A stretch of 64,000 nt of DNA from an uncultured Lachnospiraceae bacterium (GCA_910587715.1 CAJUMV010000003.1:62001-126000), one strand, 5' to 3'; shown: positions 8,093-17,467, numbered from the stretch's first letter. The notes: a model not told the origin generated them from the letters alone. Numbers and translations: made by a program.

Positions 8093-10513
8093 ATGAATAC
8101 AGCATTGTCATGGATTAAAGCATATGTGCCGGAACTTACGTGCACGGATCAGGAGTATATGGACGCAATGACCCTCTCCGGGACAAAGGTGGAGGGCTAC
8201 GCCAGACTGGACAAAAATCTGGAGAAGATCGTGGTGGGACAGATCAAGAAGATTGAGAAGCATCCCGACGCGGATAAGCTGATCGTCTGTCAGGTGGATA
8301 TCGGTAATGAGGTGATCCAGATCGTCACCGGCGCGCCCAACGTGAAGGAGGGGGACAAGGTTCCCGTGGTGTTGGACGGCGGCAAGGTGGCGGGCGGTCA
8401 CGACGGTGGTCCTCTGCCGGATGACGGTATCTCGATTAAGGCGGGAAAGCTGCGCGGCGTGCCCTCAAACGGCATGATGTGCTCCATCGAGGAGCTTGGT
8501 TCCGACAGGAATTTTTACCCGGAGGCGCCGGAGATGGGCATCTACATTTTCGGGGATGACGTGCAGGTTGGCGCGGACGCGGTGGAGGAACTGGGACTTC
8601 GGGATACGGTGTTTGAGTATGAAGTGACCTCAAACCGTGTAGACTGTTACAGTGTGATCGGTATTGCCAGAGAAGCGGCGGCTACGTTCCGGAAGCCTTT
8701 TGTATTGCCGGAAGTGACGGTAAAGGGAAACGACGAGAAGGTGGAGGACTATGTATTCGTGGAGGTGCAGGACAAGGAACTCTGCCCGAGATACTGCGCG
8801 AGAGTGTGCAAAAACATTAAGATTGCGCCCTCGCCGAAGTGGATGCAGAGACGCCTTGCGGCAAGCGGCATCCGCCCCATCAACAATTTGGTTGACATAA
8901 CAAACTATGTGATGGAGGAGTACGGGCAGCCCATGCACGCCTTTGACCTCGACACCATTGCAGGGCATAAGATTATTGTCCGCAGGGCGAAGGACGGCGA
9001 CGTTTTCCGTACGCTGGACGGGCAGGACAGAAATCTGGATTCGGACGTGCTGATGATCTGCGACGCGGAGAAAGAGGTAGGTATTGCCGGCATTATGGGC
9101 GGCGAAAATTCCATGATTACGGACAGCGTGACGACCGTGCTCTTTGAGGCGGCGACTTTCAACGGAGCGAACATCCGCAAGTCTGCAAAGCGCGTCGGAC
9201 TGCGCACGGACGCGTCGGGCAAGTTTGAAAAGGGGCTTGATCCTTACAATGCGGAGGCGGCGATCAACCGTGCCTGCCAGCTCATTGAGGAGCTTGGCTG
9301 CGGCGAGGTGGTCGGCGGCATGGTGGATGTGTACGGCGAGATGAAGGAGAAGGTGGTTCTTCCCTTTGAGCCGGAGCGTTATAACAGCCTTCTCGGTACA
9401 GACGTCTCCGAACAGGAAATGCTTAATATTTTCAAGATGATTGAAGTGGAATATGATGCCGAGAAGCGGACGCTTACGGTGCCGACTTTCCGCCAGGATA
9501 TCCTTCGCCAGTGCGATATCGCGGAGGAAGTGGCAAGGTTTTACGGCTACGATAAGATTCCGACCACGCTGCCAAACGGTGAGGCGACTACGGGAAAACT
9601 CCCTTTCAAACTGCGCATTGAGCAGAAGGCTAGAGATATTGCGGAATACTGTGGCTTTTCACAGGGAATGTGCTATTCCTTTGAAAGCCCGAAGGTATTT
9701 GATAAATTATTGCTGTCCGCGGACGATCCGGCAAGGCAGGCGATCACGATTGCAAATCCTCTGGGAGAAGATTTTTCGATTATGCGGACGGTTCCTTTGC
9801 ACGGGATGCTGACCAGCCTTGCAACCAACTATAACAGGCGAAACAAAGATGTGCGGCTATACGAGCTCGGCAATATTTATCTGCCCAAGGCTCTGCCGCT
9901 CACGGAACTGCCCGAGGAGCGGATGCAGTTTACCCTCGGCATGTATGGGGATTGTGATTTCTTCGACATGAAGGGCGTGGTGGAAGAGTTCTTTGAGAGT
10001 GTCGGCATGCATAAAAAGGCGGTCTATGACCCGCAGGCGGGCAGAAACTATCTGCATCCGGGCAGACAGGCGAATATCGAATACGAGGGGACGCTTGTGG
10101 GGTATCTCGGCGAGGTGCACCCGGAGGTTTGCGACAACTATGATTTGAAGACAAGGGCTTATGTGGCGGTGCTTGACATTCCGTCGATTCTGCCTTATGC
10201 TACCTTTGACCGCAAGTATGAGGGGATCGCGAAGTACCCGGCAGTTCTGCGCGATATCAGCATGGTGGTGCCGAAGACCGTGATGGCGGGTCAGATCGAG
10301 GCTGTCATTGCCCAGCGCGGCGGAAAGATTCTGGAAGATTACCAGCTCTTTGATATTTATGAGGGCAGCCAGATCAAGGAAGGATTTAAGTCCATGGCTT
10401 ATTCCATCACCTTCCGCGCCAAGGACAGGACCCTTGAGGAGGCGGATGTGGCCAGCGCCATGAAGAAGATTTTGAATGGCTTGGAAGGCATGGGAATTGA
10501 GCTTAGAAGTTAA
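8093..10513 (+). CDS. pheT: Phenylalanyl-tRNA synthetase beta subunit
   Basis: An 806-residue beta subunit of PheRS. The order is conventional: N-terminal tRNA-binding OB-like domain (about 40-150, with KIEKHPDADKL and VTGAPNVKEGD), B3/B4 editing domain (about 210-370), B5 domain (about 405-475, ending DIAEEVARFYGYDKIP), a catalytic-like core, and the FDX-ACB anticodon-binding domain at the end (YPAVLRDISMVV to the C-terminus). The ATG follows GAAAGGAAAAGGA. It completes the pheS-tautomerase-pheT unit. Confidence 0.96.
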   Translation: MNTALSWIKAYVPELTCTDQEYMDAMTLSGTKVEGYARLDKNLEKIVVGQIKKIEKHPDADKLIVCQVDIGNEVIQIVTGAPNVKEGDKVPVVLDGGKVAGGHDGGPLPDDGISIKAGKLRGVPSNGMMCSIEELGSDRNFYPEAPEMGIYIFGDDVQVGADAVEELGLRDTVFEYEVTSNRVDCYSVIGIAREAAATFRKPFVLPEVTVKGNDEKVEDYVFVEVQDKELCPRYCARVCKNIKIAPSPKWMQRRLAASGIRPINNLVDITNYVMEEYGQPMHAFDLDTIAGHKIIVRRAKDGDVFRTLDGQDRNLDSDVLMICDAEKEVGIAGIMGGENSMITDSVTTVLFEAATFNGANIRKSAKRVGLRTDASGKFEKGLDPYNAEAAINRACQLIEELGCGEVVGGMVDVYGEMKEKVVLPFEPERYNSLLGTDVSEQEMLNIFKMIEVEYDAEKRTLTVPTFRQDILRQCDIAEEVARFYGYDKIPTTLPNGEATTGKLPFKLRIEQKARDIAEYCGFSQGMCYSFESPKVFDKLLLSADDPARQAITIANPLGEDFSIMRTVPLHGMLTSLATNYNRRNKDVRLYELGNIYLPKALPLTELPEERMQFTLGMYGDCDFFDMKGVVEEFFESVGMHKKAVYDPQAGRNYLHPGRQANIEYEGTLVGYLGEVHPEVCDNYDLKTRAYVAVLDIPSILPYATFDRKYEGIAKYPAVLRDISMVVPKTVMAGQIEAVIAQRGGKILEDYQLFDIYEGSQIKEGFKSMAYSITFRAKDRTLEEADVASAMKKILNGLEGMGIELRS

Positions 10514-10564
10514 GGTGGAAAGATAGTCTTTCAATTTTGATTTAAGAGTCAAATGAACATGCGG

Positions 10565-10597
10565 GCATATTTGTCTGACTCATGAAGACAAACATGC
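10565..10597 (+). other. Intergenic hairpin between pheT and the acetyltransferase
   Basis: Two 12-base arms (10565-10576 and 10586-10597) pair with one mismatch around a 9-base loop. There is no T run after it, so it is not a standard terminator. Confidence 0.35.
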
Positions 10598-10621
10598 AAA
10601 ATTTGGAGGACGGCAGATACA

Positions 10622-11227
10622 ATGACTGAAAAAGAAAAAATGCTGGCGGGACAACTTTATGACCCGTCTGATTCCGAATTGGATCAATTACGACTGAAAG
10701 CACGTAAACTGGCAAGACGGTATAATATGACTGACGAGGACGAAAGGGAAAAACGATATAAAATCCTTAGAGAGCTGCTCCCCAATACCTTGGAAATGCC
10801 TGACTTGCAGGCACCTGTCTATTTTGACTATGGCTGTAATACGTATTTTGGAAAATGCAGCGGGGCAAACTTTCATTTTACCTGTCTGGATGTATGCCCT
10901 GTTCATATTGGGGATAATGTAATGATTGGTCCCAATGTTATCATTGCAACGCCTATGCATCCAATGCTTCCGGAGGAGCGGAACTGCCGGCTGCGTGAGG
11001 ATGGCAGCATTTATAATCTCGAATACGCAAAACCTGTTACCATTGAAAATGATTGTTGGCTCGCTGCCGGCGTAATTGTCTGCGGCGGTGTGACAATCGG
11101 TGAGGGAAGCGTGATCGGAGCAGGCAGTGTTGTGACAAAAAGCATTCCGCCACACAGTCTTGCCGTAGGCAATCCGTGCAGGGTGGTCAGGGAGATTACG
11201 GAAAAAGACAGAATGGAGCAGCGGTAA
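10622..11227 (+). CDS. Sugar O-acetyltransferase, maltose/galactoside acetyltransferase type
   Basis: A 201-residue acetyl-CoA-dependent transferase of the left-handed beta-helix (hexapeptide repeat) family. The N-terminal EKEKMLAGQLYDPSDSEL segment is the Maa/LacA signature. The mid-region has FDYGCNTYFGKC and MIGPNVIIATPMHP, with the catalytic His in the latter. The C-terminal half shows repeated hexapeptides (VIVCGGVTIGEGSVIGAGSVV) and a SLAVGNPCRVVREI end. The sugar acceptor cannot be told from sequence. It stands alone, with GGAGG upstream. Confidence 0.9.
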   Translation: MTEKEKMLAGQLYDPSDSELDQLRLKARKLARRYNMTDEDEREKRYKILRELLPNTLEMPDLQAPVYFDYGCNTYFGKCSGANFHFTCLDVCPVHIGDNVMIGPNVIIATPMHPMLPEERNCRLREDGSIYNLEYAKPVTIENDCWLAAGVIVCGGVTIGEGSVIGAGSVVTKSIPPHSLAVGNPCRVVREITEKDRMEQR

Positions 11228-11261
11228 AGGAAGATTTTAAATGTTGGATGTTCGTCGGTTA

Positions 11262-11290
11262 TTGAAAAAAATCATAAATTAGGTCATAAT
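11262..11290 (+). promoter_or_regulatory. Promoter before the M18 aminopeptidase
   Basis: TTGAAA at 11262-11267, a 17-base spacer and CATAAT at 11285-11290, about 70 bases before the chosen start codon. Confidence 0.5.
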
Positions 11291-11361
11291 AAATAAAATA
11301 ATGATACGGCACAGATAGGCACATTTTTGGTGTGTACTGTCAAAAGAGAGGAGTGGTAAAT

Positions 11362-12783
11362 TTGGAGCAGAAAAACACATGGGAAACCTATAGTGAGAAA
11401 CAGCTCAAGGAAGTGGACGCTTTTGCCAGAGAGTACATGGACTTTCTCGACAACGGCAAGACCGAGAGGGAGTGCATTGACCAGATTGTAAACACGCTGG
11501 AGGCGGCGGGCTATCAGGAGCTGGAAACGCTGGTGAAAGAGGGCGGCAAGCTGAAAACAGGGGATAAGGTGTACTCCGTATGGATGAATAAATCCATTGT
11601 GATGTTTCAGATCGGCAAGGAGAAGATGGAGGACGGCATCAATATTCTCGGGGCGCACATCGACTCTCCCCGTCTGGACGTGAAGCAGAATCCTCTCTAT
11701 GAGGACGGCGGTTTCGCCTATCTGGACACCCATTATTACGGCGGCGTGAAAAAGTACCAATGGGTGACGATTCCCCTTTCCATTCACGGCGTGGTTGTGA
11801 AGAAGGACGGCAGCACCGTGGAGGTCAACGTGGGCGAGAACGAGGACGATCCCGTTTTCTTCGTGTCCGACCTTTTGATCCATCTTGCGAGCGAGCAGCT
11901 TGAGAAAAAGGCAAACAAGGTGATTGAGGGCGAGGCGTTGGATATCATCATTGGCAATAAGCCTCTTGTGATCGATAAGAAGAAAAAGAAGGATGACGAG
12001 GAGGACAGCGCGCCGAAGGACGCTGTGAAGAAGGGAATCCTTGAAATTTTAAAGAGAGATTACGATTTTGAGGAGGAGGACTTTATCTCCGCCGAGCTTG
12101 AAGTGGTGCCCGCCGGGAAGGCGAGGGAGGCAGGTTTTGACCGCAGCATGATTCTTTCCTACGGACAGGATGACCGCGTGTGCGCGTTCTCTTCCCTGAA
12201 AGCGATGCTGGAGATCGGGCAGACCGAAAGAACGGCATGCTGTATTCTTGTGGATAAAGAGGAGATCGGTAGCGTAGGCGCGACCGGTATGCAGTCCAGA
12301 TTCTTTGAGAACGCGGTGGTGGAGGTGATGAACCTTCTCGGTGAGTACAGTGAGCTTGGGCTGCGCAGATGCCTTGCACGCTCCTGTATGCTTTCCTCCG
12401 ACGTGAGCAGCGCATATGATCCGGCATATGCGTCCAGCTTTGACAAGAAGAATGTGGCTTACCTTGGCGGCGGCATGGTGTTTAACAAGTTTACGGGCAG
12501 GGGCGGCAAGTCCGGCTCCAACGACGCAAACGCGGAGTATCTCGGTCACATCCGTGCCATCTTTGACAAGGAGAAGGTGAATTTCCAGACAGCGGAGCTT
12601 GGCAAGGTGGATCTCGGCGGCGGCGGCACGATCGCCTATATCCTTGCGCTTTATGGCATGAACGTGATAGACAGCGGCGTGGCGGTACTCAACATGCACG
12701 CGCCATGGGAGGCGACAAGCAAGGCGGATGTGTATGAGACGAAGCGCGGGTATGTGGCTTTCTTGGAGAATGCAAGTTTATGA
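11362..12783 (+). CDS. M18 family metallo-aminopeptidase
   Basis: A cytoplasmic zinc aminopeptidase of about 473 residues that removes N-terminal, often acidic, residues from peptides. M18 metal and catalytic motifs are visible: GAHIDSPRLDVK, DKEEIGSVGATGMQ with the Asp-Glu-Glu cluster, SSDVSSAYDP, and HAPWEATSKADVYE near the end. A TTG start at 11362 is chosen because AGGAG (11349-11353) lies 8 bases upstream. GTG codons at 11332 and 11353 are alternatives, the latter overlapping the ribosome-binding site. The stop overlaps the queA start by 4 bases, implying translational coupling. Confidence 0.88.
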   Translation: MEQKNTWETYSEKQLKEVDAFAREYMDFLDNGKTERECIDQIVNTLEAAGYQELETLVKEGGKLKTGDKVYSVWMNKSIVMFQIGKEKMEDGINILGAHIDSPRLDVKQNPLYEDGGFAYLDTHYYGGVKKYQWVTIPLSIHGVVVKKDGSTVEVNVGENEDDPVFFVSDLLIHLASEQLEKKANKVIEGEALDIIIGNKPLVIDKKKKKDDEEDSAPKDAVKKGILEILKRDYDFEEEDFISAELEVVPAGKAREAGFDRSMILSYGQDDRVCAFSSLKAMLEIGQTERTACCILVDKEEIGSVGATGMQSRFFENAVVEVMNLLGEYSELGLRRCLARSCMLSSDVSSAYDPAYASSFDKKNVAYLGGGMVFNKFTGRGGKSGSNDANAEYLGHIRAIFDKEKVNFQTAELGKVDLGGGGTIAYILALYGMNVIDSGVAVLNMHAPWEATSKADVYETKRGYVAFLENASL

Positions 12784-13814
12784 CAACATTAAAGAAATCC
12801 GATTTTTATTTTGAACTGCCGCAGGAGTTGATTGCGCAGGACCCTTTGGAGGACCGCTCCGCGTCCAGACTCCTTGTGCTGAACCGGCAGACGGGCGCGG
12901 TGGAGCATCACCATTTTAAAGAGATTACCAACTATTTAAGGCCAGGCGATTGTCTGGTCTTAAATAACACCAAGGTCATCCCGGCAAGACTGATGGGCGT
13001 GAAGGAGGACACAGGGGCTGCAATCGAGGTTCTGCTCTTAAAACGGCGGGAGAATGACGTCTGGGAAACCCTTGTAAAGCCGGGGAAAAAGGCAAGACCC
13101 GGCGCGAAGCTTATCTTTGGGGACGGGTGTCTCAGGGCGGAAGTGCTGGATGTGGTGGAGGAGGGAAACCGCCTGATCCGCTTCGACTATGAGGGGATTT
13201 TTGAGGAGGTGCTTGACCGGCTAGGGGAGATGCCACTGCCTCCTTACATCACTCACAAATTGCAGGACAAGAACCGTTACCAGACCGTATACGCGAAGTA
13301 TGACGGCTCTGCGGCGGCGCCTACGGCAGGACTGCATTTTACGGAAGAACTGCTTGCGCAGATAGAGGAAATGGGTGTAAACATTGCCTATGTGACCCTT
13401 CATGTAGGGCTGGGCACCTTCCGTCCCGTGAAAGCGGACAACATTTTGGAACACCACATGCATTCCGAGTATTATGAGGTGACGCCGGAGACGGCGGATT
13501 TGATCAACCGCACGAAGGAAAGCGGCGGGCGTATGATCTGCGTGGGGACGACAAGCTGCCGCACAGTGGAGAGCGCGGCGGATGAAAACGGTCGGGTGCA
13601 GCCGGGATGCGGCGACACGGAAATCTTTATTTACCCGGGATATCGTTTTAAGGTGCTGGACTGCCTGATCACAAATTTCCATCTGCCGGAATCCACGCTG
13701 GTGATGCTTGTCTCCGCGCTTGCGGGAAGGGAGAATGTGCTGGCGGCGTACCGGGAGGCGGTGGAGGAGAGGTATCGGTTTTTTAGTTTTGGGGATGCGA
13801 TGCTGATTCAATAA
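12780..13814 (+). CDS. queA: tRNA preQ1(34) S-adenosylmethionine ribosyltransferase-isomerase
   Basis: Transfers and isomerises the ribosyl moiety of SAM onto preQ1 at tRNA position 34, forming epoxyqueuosine. The 344-residue length and motifs fit: LIAQDPLEDRSASRLLVLNR at the start, CLVLNNTKVIPARL, DGSAAAPTAGLHFT, and LITNFHLPESTLVMLVSA. The start ATG overlaps the M18 gene stop. The Fe-S protein at 4525 is related to the next queuosine enzyme but is too short to call QueG. Confidence 0.96.
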   Translation: MTTLKKSDFYFELPQELIAQDPLEDRSASRLLVLNRQTGAVEHHHFKEITNYLRPGDCLVLNNTKVIPARLMGVKEDTGAAIEVLLLKRRENDVWETLVKPGKKARPGAKLIFGDGCLRAEVLDVVEEGNRLIRFDYEGIFEEVLDRLGEMPLPPYITHKLQDKNRYQTVYAKYDGSAAAPTAGLHFTEELLAQIEEMGVNIAYVTLHVGLGTFRPVKADNILEHHMHSEYYEVTPETADLINRTKESGGRMICVGTTSCRTVESAADENGRVQPGCGDTEIFIYPGYRFKVLDCLITNFHLPESTLVMLVSALAGRENVLAAYREAVEERYRFFSFGDAMLIQ

Positions 13815-13979
13815 AAACTAATAATGCATATTTAAGAACAGAACAACGGGGGTCAGGCTTTGCCGGACATCCTTGTGTTCAAGAAAAGAGGTTTGAAATA
13901 AAACATTTTGATTGTTCCTTTGGAGCTGGCTGAAAAATAGAATTGGAGAAGCGAAATCAATAATAACAAGAACTTGCAA

Positions 13980-14019
13980 AACGGTGAACAGGTGCAGCAA
14001 TCGCCAAGTCGCCGTTTTT
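13980..14019 (+). terminator. Possible intrinsic terminator downstream of queA
   Basis: An 8-bp stem (13980-13987 with 14009-14016, one U-G pair) around a 21-base loop, followed by TTTTTC and TTTTT. It lies about 165 bases after queA. The rest of 13815-14096 shows nothing else recognisable. Confidence 0.5.
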
Positions 14020-14096
14020 CTTTTTGAAAAAATATAAAATAATTGTAAGATTTCTTCGTGCGCGAGGTCTTACTGTTGAAAGGAGGTGGTAGTGTA

Positions 14097-14609
14097 ATGG
14101 AGTTTGAACAGATATATAACGCCTATTTTAAATCGGTATACCGTTATATCTGGAAGTTTTCAGGAGACGAACATATAGCAGAGGAAATGACAAGTGAAAC
14201 ATTTTTAAGGGTCATGAAATCCATCGGGAATTTTCGCGGCGATTGTGATATGCGTGTATGGATCTGCCAGATCGCAAAGAACACGTACTACTCCTATTTG
14301 AAGAAAAACCGTAGAACGGCAAGTATTGATGAGACAGAATGGCAGAACATAACGGATCCGAAAGCGTTCCTCAGCAAAGAACGCTTCGGAATGGAGGGAA
14401 TAATGAAAAAGGAATGTAGTGTTGTTCAGGATGTGCTGCCGCTGTACCTTGAAAATATGGTGAGCGAAGCAACAAAGGTATTTGTAGAGGAACACCTTGA
14501 GGATTGCGCCGATTGTGCCGCAGAACTGGAACGCCTGCAGTCGGGCAGGCAGATGACAATATTTCGCTGTCAACAAAAACAGATAGCGAATATAGCTATA
14601 TTATCTTAG
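14097..14609 (+). pseudogene. ECF sigma factor region 2 fused to an anti-sigma zinc finger (deletion remnant)
   Basis: The first about 85 residues are an ECF sigma region 2 (IYNAYFKSVYRYIWKF, then AEEMTSETFLRVMKS and MRVWICQIAKNTYYSYLKK). Sigma region 4 is missing. From the internal ATG at 14403, which has its own GGAGGG, the frame becomes the start of a zf-HC2 anti-sigma factor: KKECSVVQDVLPLYLENMVS followed by HLEDCADC with the His-x3-Cys-x2-Cys zinc site. After this it runs into an unrelated short tail and stops. The simplest reading is a sigma/anti-sigma operon collapsed by internal deletion. The start at 14097 has AAAGGAGGT at the right distance. A functional fusion cannot be excluded. 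Confidence 0.6.
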
Positions 14610-14842
14610 AAACCGAAGCTGGGAAATCGCTTTATTTTGAAGGAAAAACGGAGGATATTTTGAATGACCGCAATGAAGTATGTGGCGAGAGGATTATTTT
14701 ATATAATGTGCGATATCATAATAGCTTTATGAAAAATACCAGTTCCATGAGCTGGGGAAGGGCTTTGCATGATGAAAGCCCATATATGGAAGTGGTCATT
14801 GAGCTGGAGAATGGGACGCTGCAAATCTCGAATTACGAATAG
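14504..14842 (+). pseudogene. C-terminal remnant of the anti-sigma gene (shifted frame)
   Basis: In another frame, overlapping the end of the fusion, about 90 residues read as plausible protein (EYSYIILETEAGKSLYFEG, then PYMEVVIELENGTLQISNYE). They have no ribosome-binding site of their own. Their position suggests the extracytoplasmic end of the broken anti-sigma factor. I do not recognise a domain. Confidence 0.4.
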
Positions 14843-14906
14843 GAAAGATAGGGTGACCATGGAACAGATACCCCACAGAAAACATGATATGAAGCGATAA
14901 CAGACA

Positions 14907-14942
14907 GGGCGGCGGGATAGTCCCCGCTTGCCACCGCCGCCC
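14907..14942 (+). other. Strong GC hairpin in the decay zone
   Basis: A perfect 9-bp stem GGGCGGCGG (14907-14915) / CCGCCGCCC (14934-14942), with a small inner GGG/CCC pairing, followed by only three T. It may be a weak terminator of the anti-sigma remnant. Confidence 0.45.
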
Positions 14943-14977
14943 TTTACTGGACATTTATTAGACCGATAAACTGGAAG

Positions 14978-15421
14978 TTATCTGATTGGTGTTGTATCTT
15001 CATGACATTCACTGATAAGCCACTCATACTTTTTGGAAACAATGTAAAAATCATCTAACCCATATACTTCTCCAATGATACAAATCAGTTCTGGAATGCA
15101 CATTTCATAAACCCAATACTTTGGCTGATAATTTTTTGTATCTTCAAATAGGACATATACAAATTTTTCACTTGCGGGCAATATTTGAGGTAATCTAGCG
15201 ACCCACATTCTATCTTCTGATATATCTATGGTTTTGCATAACAATTTGCGATTAAATCCATGCCCCATATTAGACCAATGTATATTACCGCCATTTAATA
15301 CAAATGTCTGTTCAATTTTTTTAATGATTGAACTATAAGTAATTTTTGAACACTCGAAACATCTTGAGCGCTCTATGTGATTTTCTTTGATAACTCTTTC
15401 TATTTCACTCCGCATATACAT
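14978..15421 (-). CDS. Uncharacterised small protein (possibly DUF6756-like)
   Basis: A protein of about 147 residues. The start at 15421 has GAGG 6 bases upstream and gives an MYMRSEIERVIKEN N-terminus; another Met lies two codons later. It is rich in Trp, Tyr and Cys and ends in EWLISECHED. I do not recognise a catalytic motif. The resemblance to a small uncharacterised family tied to polymorphic-toxin immunity neighbourhoods is a weak impression. It points leftward between two gene remnants and is more AT-rich than the flanking housekeeping genes, which suggests acquired DNA. Confidence 0.5.
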   Translation of the reverse strand: MYMRSEIERVIKENHIERSRCFECSKITYSSIIKKIEQTFVLNGGNIHWSNMGHGFNRKLLCKTIDISEDRMWVARLPQILPASEKFVYVLFEDTKNYQPKYWVYEMCIPELICIIGEVYGLDDFYIVSKKYEWLISECHEDTTPIR

Positions 15422-15450
15422 AAAATACCTCAAATAACTCAAAAAAGCAC

Positions 15451-15657
15451 TTGACAAAACGCTTCATGGGAGGCATTGCGGTATGCAAAGGGCTTGGCTA
15501 TGCGGTCAAAATCGACGTGCCAACGGTGAACATTGCCGTAGTATTCTCTTCGGGCGTAGGTATCTTCTTCGGTATCTATCCCGCAAGAAAGGCAGCAAAC
15601 TTAATCCCGATGGAAGCATTGAGACATGAGTGGGGGAATAGAAGATATTTTGGCTAA
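15451..15657 (+). pseudogene. C-terminal fragment of an ABC transporter permease (FtsX/MacB type)
   Basis: About 60 residues match the end of FtsX-family permeases: a last membrane helix running into GIFFGIYPARKAANLIPMEALRHE, where PARKAA-x-P-EALR is the family signature. The first three membrane helices and the extracellular domain are absent, there is no ribosome-binding site, and no partner ATPase remains. It is a leftover of an ABC-type peptide or antibiotic export/sensing system. Confidence 0.75.
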
Positions 15658-15762
15658 AATGAACCGAAATATCTTTTAGAAACTTGCTCTTTTCTTTTTT
15701 TTGACGTATACTAAAAGAAATTTAGGGGAAAATTAACTAAAATATCTTACGGGAGTGTCTAT

Positions 15763-17022
15763 ATGGAACTAGAGATTAGAAGAGACTATTATCTGAAACA
15801 GTTAATTAATCGAAAGAATAACGGTCTGATTAAAATCGTTACCGGAATCAGAAGATGCGGGAAATCATTTTTGCTTCGCACTCTGTTCAAAAAACATTTG
15901 CTTGAGAACGGTGTGGATGAAAGCCATATTATTGAAATGGCTTTTGATTTGTTTGATTTTATAGATTATAGAGAGCCCAAGACATTCTATGCATGGGCGA
16001 AAGAGCAGATGAAGGACGACGAAATCTATTATTTTCTTTTGGATGAAGTGCAGCTGTTGGATGAATTTGTGAGCATCCTTAATGGTCTTACGGATAAAAA
16101 GAATTGTGATGTATATGTAACGGGAAGCAATGCAAAATTTCTCTCAAAGGATATTGCAACGGAATTTGGGGGCAGGGGCGACGAGGTACATATGTATCCT
16201 TTGAGTTTTTCTGAATTTATGACCGTGTATGAGGGGAATCGATATGATGGCTGGAATGAGTATATTACCTATGGCGGTATTCCTATGGTGGTTTTAGCAG
16301 AAACGGAAGAACAGAAGATGGATATGCTGGAGCAGCTATTGAAGGAAACTTATATTCGTGATATTGTGCTGCGGAATAAGATTAGGAACGTTGGCGAAAT
16401 GGAGATGCTGTTAGATGTGCTGTCGTCGGCAATTGGTTCCCTGACCAATCCCAATAAATTGAAAAATACATTTAAGAGCGTGAATCGGTCAAAGATCACG
16501 GCGACAACTATTACAAAGTATATCGAGTATCTGGAGGATTCGTTTTTGATTGAGGCGGTAAACCGTTATGACATCAAAGGGAAATCTTATATCGGTACGC
16601 CGATGAAATATTATTTTATGGATATGGGGCTTAGAAATTCGCGGATTAATTTCAGGCAGATGGAAGTGACACATTCTATGGAAAACGTCATTTATAATGA
16701 GCTGAGAATGAGAGGTTTTCGTGTCGATGTAGGGAATCTTTTCATTGTGGAACCGGGGAAAGACAGCAAAACGGTAAAGAAACAGTTGGAAGTTGATTTT
16801 ATTTGCAATAAAGGTTCCAAAAAGTATTATATTCAGTCAGCATATATGATGGGCACAGGGGAGAAGATGACGCAGGAAATCAGACCGTTCTTAAAAATAA
16901 ATGATTCCTTTAAAAAAATAGTTGTTACATCAGATACGCCAAAACCTTTTTACAGTGAAGCGGGCATATTGTTCATGAATATATATGATTTTTTACTGGA
17001 TCCGGATTCTATGGAGAGGTAA
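15763..17022 (+). CDS. AAA family ATPase with DUF4143 domain
   Basis: A 419-residue ATPase of the AAA_14/DUF4143 type. Walker A is GIRRCGKS (about residues 28-35), Walker B lies in YYFLLDEVQ (about 88-96), and VTGSNAKFLSKD is the sensor-like segment. The second half is the DUF4143 domain, with a conserved YNELRMRGFRVDVG and a nuclease-like EVDFICNKG segment near residue 345. These genes are common, often multicopy and of unknown role. It ends 7 bases before the convergent HTH gene. GGGAG precedes the start. Confidence 0.88.
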   Translation: MELEIRRDYYLKQLINRKNNGLIKIVTGIRRCGKSFLLRTLFKKHLLENGVDESHIIEMAFDLFDFIDYREPKTFYAWAKEQMKDDEIYYFLLDEVQLLDEFVSILNGLTDKKNCDVYVTGSNAKFLSKDIATEFGGRGDEVHMYPLSFSEFMTVYEGNRYDGWNEYITYGGIPMVVLAETEEQKMDMLEQLLKETYIRDIVLRNKIRNVGEMEMLLDVLSSAIGSLTNPNKLKNTFKSVNRSKITATTITKYIEYLEDSFLIEAVNRYDIKGKSYIGTPMKYYFMDMGLRNSRINFRQMEVTHSMENVIYNELRMRGFRVDVGNLFIVEPGKDSKTVKKQLEVDFICNKGSKKYYIQSAYMMGTGEKMTQEIRPFLKINDSFKKIVVTSDTPKPFYSEAGILFMNIYDFLLDPDSMER

Positions 17023-17029
17023 GATACAA

Positions 17030-17467
17030 TTAATCCTTCGCCGTATCCAGCACCGCAAGCCCGTGCTCGAGCAGCATTTGATTGGCATCCATAATCGTCA
17101 TATTTCTCTGCATGGCAAAGAGAAGCAGCGCGTCGCGAGCGTCTCTGGCATACAATTCCCGGCAGCCGGACAGCTTCAGCATTTTTTGTGTTTCCTCCTC
17201 GGATAGACACAGCCCGAAGGCAAGGGCGATCAGCTTATCCCGGGAGGGAATTTTATCTCCGGCGAAAATCCGATACACATAAGCACGGCCTAAGAGCGAG
17301 CCGCGTATCACGTCCGCGCGCTTGAGGTTCTTTTGGGATAACAGCATGTGCAGATGTTCAGACAGACTTTCTTTCAGCAGATGTTCTCTGTTGCTGTCCA
17401 GATAATCTTCTATATCTGTTGCATTCTGAATTTCATGTCGTAATTCATCTGTTGATCTTTCGTGCAT
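17030..17467 (-). CDS. XRE-like helix-turn-helix regulator, kinase-associated type
   Basis: A 145-residue protein with a central helix-turn-helix (LSEHLHMLLSQKNLKRADVI, then a YVYRIFAGDKIPSRDKLIAL recognition region). A conserved C-terminal part follows (CRELYARDARDALLLFAMQ). The arrangement matches a family that in Lachnospiraceae accompanies DFD-type Ser/Thr kinases, one of which lies at 19875 here. It may be the kinase's substrate or transcriptional output (inference). It is transcribed away from the acyltransferase genes, with its own promoter. Confidence 0.75.
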   Translation of the reverse strand: MHERSTDELRHEIQNATDIEDYLDSNREHLLKESLSEHLHMLLSQKNLKRADVIRGSLLGRAYVYRIFAGDKIPSRDKLIALAFGLCLSEEETQKMLKLSGCRELYARDARDALLLFAMQRNMTIMDANQMLLEHGLAVLDTAKD

